A stretch of DNA of 38,013 bases from JAGOEX01 sp964630905 (GTDB lineage: Bacteria > UBP6 > UBA1177): the NCBI GenBank assembly GCA_964630905.1, contig CAZVWR010000029.1:1-38013 (forward strand), read 5' to 3'. The notes beneath the pieces were generated by a model that was not told where the DNA came from, made no database searches, and was given only the letters and a program-made list of their open reading frames with translations. Position numbers and translations under genes: made by a program. Positions 34,458 through 38,013 of this stretch are shown here, piece by piece (position 1 is the stretch's first letter; the number at the start of each line of letters is the position of its first letter).

Positions 34458-34507
34458 ATAATAAGCTCTCTTGGTGTTGTTGAATAACTGATTAATGGAG
34501 TGTTTTT

Positions 34508-35869
34508 ATGAGTTACTTAAAGGAAGTTATTGCAAAAACGGAAGAAAAGAATCCGTCACAGCCGGAGTTTATTCAGGCAGTTGAGGAAGTTCTCATGTCC
34601 CTTGAATCGACAGTTGACAAACATCCCGAATTTGTTTCAGCCGCTATTTATGAGCGAATTGTTGAGCCGGACAGGCAGATGATGTTCAGAGTTCCATGGG
34701 TTGATGATTCCGGAAAAGTTCAGGTCAACAGAGGTTTCCGTATTCAGTTTAACAATGCGATCGGTCCGTACAAAGGGGGACTTCGATTCCACCCTTCAGT
34801 AAATCTGGGAATTATTAAATTCCTTGGTTTCGAGCAGATATTCAAAAATTCTCTTACAACTCTTCCTATGGGCGGAGCAAAGGGGGGATCTGATTTTGAT
34901 CCGAAAGGGAAAAGTGACGGCGAAGTTATGAGATTCTGCTATGCTTTCATGAGGGAGCTTTTCAGACATGTCGGTCCTGACACAGATGTTCCGGCAGGTG
35001 ATATCGGTGTAGGCGGAAGAGAGATCGGTTATCTTTACGGATACTACAAAAAGATCGTTAATGAGCACACAGGTGTTCTGACAGGAAAGGGCAGAGAGTA
35101 CGGCGGAAGCTTGATCAGGCCTGAAGCGACAGGTTACGGTGCGGTTTATTTTGCGGCAGAGATGCTTGCAACAAGGAAAGAGACTTTTGAGAATAAGATA
35201 GTTGCAATTTCGGGTGCAGGAAATGTTGCACAGTATGCGGCTGAAAAAGTTCTTGATCTTGGCGGAAAACCGGTTTCTTTCTGTGATTCTACAGGAACGA
35301 TTCTTGATCTGGGCGGGATTACAAGAGAGAAGCTTGCGTTTGTTATGGACCTCAAGAACAACCGCAGAGGAAGGATAAAAGAGTATGTTGATAAGTATAA
35401 AGGTGCTCAGTACTTCGAAGGAAAGAGTATATGGGATGTCATCCGTGACGAAGGGATCAAGGTTCATGTAGCGCTTCCTTCAGCAACCCAGAATGAAATT
35501 GATGAAAAACATGCCGCAGCACTTATAAAGAACGGTTGTTACTGTGTTTCTGAAGGCGCTAACATGCCTTCAGTTCCGAAAGCTGTTGATCTTTATCTTG
35601 AGCACAAGATACTTTACGGACCGGGAAAAGCCGCAAATGCGGGCGGTGTTTCAGTTTCCGGACTTGAGATGAGCCAGAACAGTCTGAGACTTTCATGGAG
35701 CAGAGAGGAAGTTGACAACTATCTCAAGAGAATAATGAACGATATTCACACCTCTTCAAGAGCTGCCGCAAGTGCATACGGCTTTGACAAGGATAACTAT
35801 GTTGCAGGTGCGAACATAGCAGGATTCCTCAAAGTTGCAAAAGCAATGCTCGCATACGGTGTCATTTAG
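34508..35869 (+). CDS. gdhA: Glutamate dehydrogenase (NADP-type, hexameric)
   Basis: GdhA interconverts glutamate and 2-oxoglutarate plus ammonium in the cytoplasm. The 453-residue protein has substrate Lys89 (GPYKGGLRFHPS), Lys113, the catalytic Lys125 (PMGGAKGGSDF), and a Rossmann domain with SGAGNVAQYAAEK. The length and the VRPEATGYG-like motif (RPEATGYGAVYF) match the E. coli GdhA class, usually NADP-dependent. TGGAGTG precedes the ATG. It has its own leader and terminator and follows a probable amino-acid oxidation operon. Confidence 0.96.
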   Translation: MSYLKEVIAKTEEKNPSQPEFIQAVEEVLMSLESTVDKHPEFVSAAIYERIVEPDRQMMFRVPWVDDSGKVQVNRGFRIQFNNAIGPYKGGLRFHPSVNLGIIKFLGFEQIFKNSLTTLPMGGAKGGSDFDPKGKSDGEVMRFCYAFMRELFRHVGPDTDVPAGDIGVGGREIGYLYGYYKKIVNEHTGVLTGKGREYGGSLIRPEATGYGAVYFAAEMLATRKETFENKIVAISGAGNVAQYAAEKVLDLGGKPVSFCDSTGTILDLGGITREKLAFVMDLKNNRRGRIKEYVDKYKGAQYFEGKSIWDVIRDEGIKVHVALPSATQNEIDEKHAAALIKNGCYCVSEGANMPSVPKAVDLYLEHKILYGPGKAANAGGVSVSGLEMSQNSLRLSWSREEVDNYLKRIMNDIHTSSRAAASAYGFDKDNYVAGANIAGFLKVAKAMLAYGVI

Positions 35870-35899
35870 TTAACAAGTTGCGCCACATACTTGTGAAAA

Positions 35900-35931
35900 G
35901 GCGGTCGCGAAAGCGGCCGTCTTTTTTTTTT
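35900..35931 (+). terminator. Rho-independent terminator of gdhA
   Basis: GGCGGTCGC pairs with GCGGCCGTC (9 bp, two G-U) around a GAAA tetraloop, followed by ten T. It lies 31 bp after the gdhA stop. Read from the other strand the stem is followed by CCTTTTC, so it may also end the convergent antitoxin transcript. Confidence 0.93.
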
Positions 35932-35962
35932 GTTAAAATCAATGTGGTATCAAAATATTGGC

Positions 35963-36247
35963 TTAAGAAACATATGTAGATTCAAATATTATTCTTACCT
36001 TTAAGCCAAGTGCAGCGGCATATTTAAGAAGTGTTTCAAAATTTATGTTTTTAGAGTGGTTTTCTATTCTCGATATGGCCTCTTTTTGTGTGCCCATTTT
36101 TTCAGCCACCTGTGACTGGGTCATGTTGGCCTTCTTCCGTTCTTCTTTTAATATTACACCGAGTTTGAATTCCTCATATCCTTTGAGAAATTCTGACATT
36201 TTCTCTTTGGTATCATATTTTTTTTCAAGATGTTTCTTAAATTTCAT
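35963..36247 (-). CDS. HigA-type antitoxin, XRE helix-turn-helix
   Basis: The 94-residue protein has a basic N-terminal part and an XRE DNA-binding domain in the C-terminal half (ERKKANMTQSQVAEKMGTQKEAISRIE, then FETLLKYAAALG). It should neutralise the upstream toxin and repress their shared promoter. The start is 2 bp after the toxin stop, with GGAGG six bases before it inside the toxin end. Toxin-first order matches HigBA. Confidence 0.9.
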   Translation of the reverse strand: MKFKKHLEKKYDTKEKMSEFLKGYEEFKLGVILKEERKKANMTQSQVAEKMGTQKEAISRIENHSKNINFETLLKYAAALGLKVRIIFESTYVS

Positions 36248-36249
36248 GA

Positions 36250-36597
36250 CTAACCTCCATGCTTTGCCAGATATTTATCTCGCAATTTTTCAGCCCGAAC
36301 AATCTCCTTTGATGGAGTTTTCTGACTTTTTTTCTGAAATCCGTGTGTTACAACCACCAGATTTCCTTTATAAAAAAAACACAGAAACCTGTAAATATTG
36401 TTTCCAGTCTGAACTCTTATCTCATATATCTGACCACTGAGTTTTTTAAGATATTCAGTTGGAACAATAAGAACATCCTCCACCAACTTAAATACATACT
36501 CGATTTTAAGCTGTGTTTTTTCATCCATTTTTTCAATGAACTCAAGTGCTTCACACTTTCCGCTTTCATCTTCCATCAACTCAATTTCACGATACAA
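36250..36597 (-). CDS. HigB/RelE-superfamily toxin (Gp49-like)
   Basis: The 115-residue protein matches the Gp49/HigB family: LKKLSGQIYEIRVQ, NIYRFLCFFYKGNLVVVTHGF and the Lys-rich QKKSQKTPSKEIVRAEKLRD. Members are ribosome-dependent mRNA interferases. I choose the TTG at 36597, six bases after AGGAGG; the TTG at 36603 directly abuts the Shine-Dalgarno. Both genes read leftward. Confidence 0.88.
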   Translation of the reverse strand: MYREIELMEDESGKCEALEFIEKMDEKTQLKIEYVFKLVEDVLIVPTEYLKKLSGQIYEIRVQTGNNIYRFLCFFYKGNLVVVTHGFQKKSQKTPSKEIVRAEKLRDKYLAKHGG

Positions 36598-36630
36598 GCT
36601 CAACCTCCTAAGACGATTGAACTTGCAACA

Positions 36631-36684
36631 ATGTTAACAAGCATGTTAACTTATGTCAATGAAAAAGTTAACTTTATTGTCAAC
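36631..36684 (-). promoter_or_regulatory. Toxin-antitoxin promoter with GTTAAC operator array
   Basis: On the minus strand TTGACA (36659-36654), a 17-bp spacer and TAACAT (36636-36631) form a promoter. GTTAAC boxes lie at 36633-36638, 36645-36650 and 36667-36672, with GTCAAC at 36679-36684. They form two pairs with 12-bp internal spacing. The first pair covers the -10 and spacer; the second lies upstream of the -35. This is the expected layout for autorepression by the antitoxin. Confidence 0.7.
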
Positions 36685-36858
36685 TTTACCGCATCGATCA
36701 TTTTTGCAAGTCCAACGATTATTTTCATAAATTCTAATCCATTTCGCAACCCCAAATTCAAAGCACGGGCTCAATATATCAAATTGAAATTAGAATTTCA
36801 AGAAAGCCAATGCAACGCTGCTTTTTGTTTTCTGATCAAAGCTATCAGACTGTTTTTA

Positions 36859-37062
36859 TTATTGTTTTAAATGAATCAGCTCTGATTTTATATGTAAATA
36901 TTGCGCCCTGACCCTTCTGGCCCTGCTGACCCTTCTGACCCTTGCGGATTTCTTGACCCGGATTTCTGACCCTTGCGGATTTTCAGAACAGCCGTCAGAA
37001 AAAAGATTAAACGAGAATGTAAGAATTAAAACAAAAGAAAAATACAAAACAATTTCCTTCAC
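36859..37062 (-). CDS. Doubtful small exported protein
   Basis: From a GTG at 37062 with GGAG six bases upstream, 67 residues can be read. A good signal-peptide-like segment (KEIVLYFSFVLILTFSF) is followed by NLFSDGCSENPQ. A very basic tail of RVR/RVS triplets results from the 9-bp DNA repeat beneath it. The N-terminus looks genuine, but the tail suggests a truncated or frameshifted remnant. It lies 60 bp after the DUF1566-type gene. Confidence 0.35.
   Translation of the reverse strand: MKEIVLYFSFVLILTFSFNLFSDGCSENPQGSEIRVKKSARVRRVSRARRVRAQYLHIKSELIHLKQ
36908..36982. repeat. 9-bp tandem repeat with extended copy
   Basis: CTGACCCTT occurs four times (the second as CTGGCCCTG) at 36908-36943. 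A longer unit CTGACCCTTGCGGATTT at 36935-36951 recurs at 36966-36982. The GC content is far above that of the surroundings. Confidence 0.8.
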
Positions 37063-37122
37063 AAACATCTCCACATTGAGTCATTTTCAAAAAGCATTGC
37101 TTTTAAGTAAGTTTTAACATTT

Positions 37123-38013
37123 TTATTTCACACAGCGGACATAGTTGCTATATTTTTTATTACTTCCAAGAACAGATCCATTACCAAAATTTAAGTACCA
37201 CGCATTATCAGGAATGTTTGAGTGCTCTGATGATGACCAGAACCAACCAGTGTCTCCAAGTTTTGAATACTCTCCGCTTGACAATCCTGAACAACCATCA
37301 CAGAACTGGCTTTTACACTTTTCTCTGGAAAGACATTCATCCGTAATTCCGCATTCGCCGCTTTTCTCAGTTGCAGAACAATTTTTAACAAGCAATCTAA
37401 GCTCTGATATCGTCGGCAATCTCCAATCTGAAAGTAAGCTTTCACAATATTTTTTTGCTTCATGCCAATTCATCGCTTCCCGAGCTTTTGCAGACCAAAG
37501 CAAGCCATCCAATAGTACCGGCATTTCTGAAGAATTATTTTGGGCATATGTTTTTTGATTGTTGCGTGAATCTTTTTTTTCTTGATCAACTTCCGAATTA
37601 ACAGTTTTTGTAAAATTTATATTATCTGCTGCTTCATACAAACCTTTTCCTGTGCAATTAAACTTCTCTTCCCACGAAAATACGCCGGCCCGTTTTTCAA
37701 CATCTAACTTGCTGATGCTTATCTGGCATGTGTTTTCATAAAGTTTTTTGATCTTTGTATTTATCAGGAAATTGGCTTGAAGTTCGGCGACTAGCGACAG
37801 CTGGCATTTTTCATTAACACACTCTTTTCTGGAGCTGAGTTTTGTTTCTTCGATTGCTTTATCAAGTGCTGTATCACGGTCTGATTTGGGGATCATCCAG
37901 AAGAGTCCTGTGCCTTGAAATTTCGTGAAAATGTAATCAGTTACATTGTTCAGAGTCTTTTCGTCAAAGATGCCGTCCTCATCAGTCACATCCATGACGG
38001 CGAGACGGTCTTT
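37123..38013 (-). CDS. DUF1566-type protein with N-terminal regulator-like domain (partial, 5' end beyond window)
   Basis: The frame stays open to the window edge, so the true start is outside; 296 codons are visible. The first 130 residues (DRLAVMDVTDEDG, MIPKSDRDTALDKAIEE, CVNEKCQLSLVAELQANFLI) resemble a family common in deltaproteobacterial/Myxococcota-like genomes in which a protein predicts a secreted or membrane-linked effector domain. After a Asn/Lys/Glu-rich linker comes a DUF1566 module: GLLWSAKAREAMNWHEAKKYC, DWRLPTISELRLLVKNC, a Cys-rich insert, and WFWSSSEHSN ending YVRCVK. The function is unknown. Confidence 0.8.
   Translation of the reverse strand, partial: KDRLAVMDVTDEDGIFDEKTLNNVTDYIFTKFQGTGLFWMIPKSDRDTALDKAIEETKLSSRKECVNEKCQLSLVAELQANFLINTKIKKLYENTCQISISKLDVEKRAGVFSWEEKFNCTGKGLYEAADNINFTKTVNSEVDQEKKDSRNNQKTYAQNNSSEMPVLLDGLLWSAKAREAMNWHEAKKYCESLLSDWRLPTISELRLLVKNCSATEKSGECGITDECLSREKCKSQFCDGCSGLSSGEYSKLGDTGWFWSSSEHSNIPDNAWYLNFGNGSVLGSNKKYSNYVRCVK

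Noticed and set aside
34796..35467. Long open frame antisense to gdhA (223 residues)
   Set aside because: It lies wholly inside the well-supported gdhA gene on the other strand and shows no recognisable domain or Shine-Dalgarno.
36343..36870. 175-residue plus-strand open frame across the toxin gene and its operator
   Set aside because: It covers a clear toxin gene and its regulatory boxes, and its sequence is low-complexity Phe/Ile/Asn with no family resemblance.
36908..36982. CRISPR array
   Set aside because: Units are 9 bp with no spacers and there are no cas genes nearby.
1..38013. tRNA or rRNA genes, insertion sequences
   Set aside because: No cloverleaf with a GTTCGA-type T-loop, no rRNA core sequence and no transposase was recognised on either strand.

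Overview
The window is a gene-dense, AT-rich bacterial chromosome segment made mostly of housekeeping genes. Lipobox-type signal peptides, Asp/Glu-rich linkers behind lipoprotein cysteines, Cys-rich lipoproteins, a DUF1566-type protein, a very large TPR protein and a PurS-fused PurL of about 1000 residues suggest an uncultivated deltaproteobacterial or Myxococcota-like lineage. That placement is an inference from family style. There is no rRNA or tRNA in the window to test it.

Region 1 (1-11.1 kb, minus strand) is a tight run read from right to left. It holds an exported UshA-like 5'-nucleotidase, guaA, a 1434-residue TPR protein, a YciO-type protein, a P-type-ATPase-like membrane protein that has lost its catalytic motifs, a HIT-family protein, a Cys-rich lipoprotein, and the N-terminal PLD-nuclease half of a probable PLD-helicase cut by the window edge. 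Spacings are 9-20 bp or overlaps, except the 93 bp before guaA.

Region 2 (11.2-16.5 kb, plus strand) starts at a divergent promoter region. It has tpiA, a gingipain-type (C25) lipoprotein, and two recently duplicated leucine-rich-repeat lipoproteins that flank a Bro-N (antirepressor-like) gene and short repetitive DNA.

Region 3 (16.8-28.4 kb, plus strand) is housekeeping: purL-purQ, a 47-residue membrane peptide, psd, a Xer recombinase, an M50 protease, a left-handed beta-helix acyltransferase-like protein, a zinc-ribbon/Yip1 membrane protein, ispF, a two-TM protein, gltX and a dihydroorotate-dehydrogenase-like protein.

Region 4 (28.4-35.9 kb, plus strand) opens with a probable stand-alone structured RNA of about 155 nt with its own promoter and a 6S-like architecture. 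A second promoter drives an apparent amino-acid utilisation set: an Fe-S/FAD oxidoreductase, a DAO-family oxidase, an NSS sodium symporter with its MetS-like small subunit, and an unknown protein. NADP-type glutamate dehydrogenase follows, with a structured leader and a strong terminator.

Region 5 (35.9-38.0 kb, minus strand) holds a HigB/HigA-type toxin-antitoxin pair with a clear operator array, a doubtful small exported ORF over 9-bp repeats, and a partial DUF1566-type gene running off the window.
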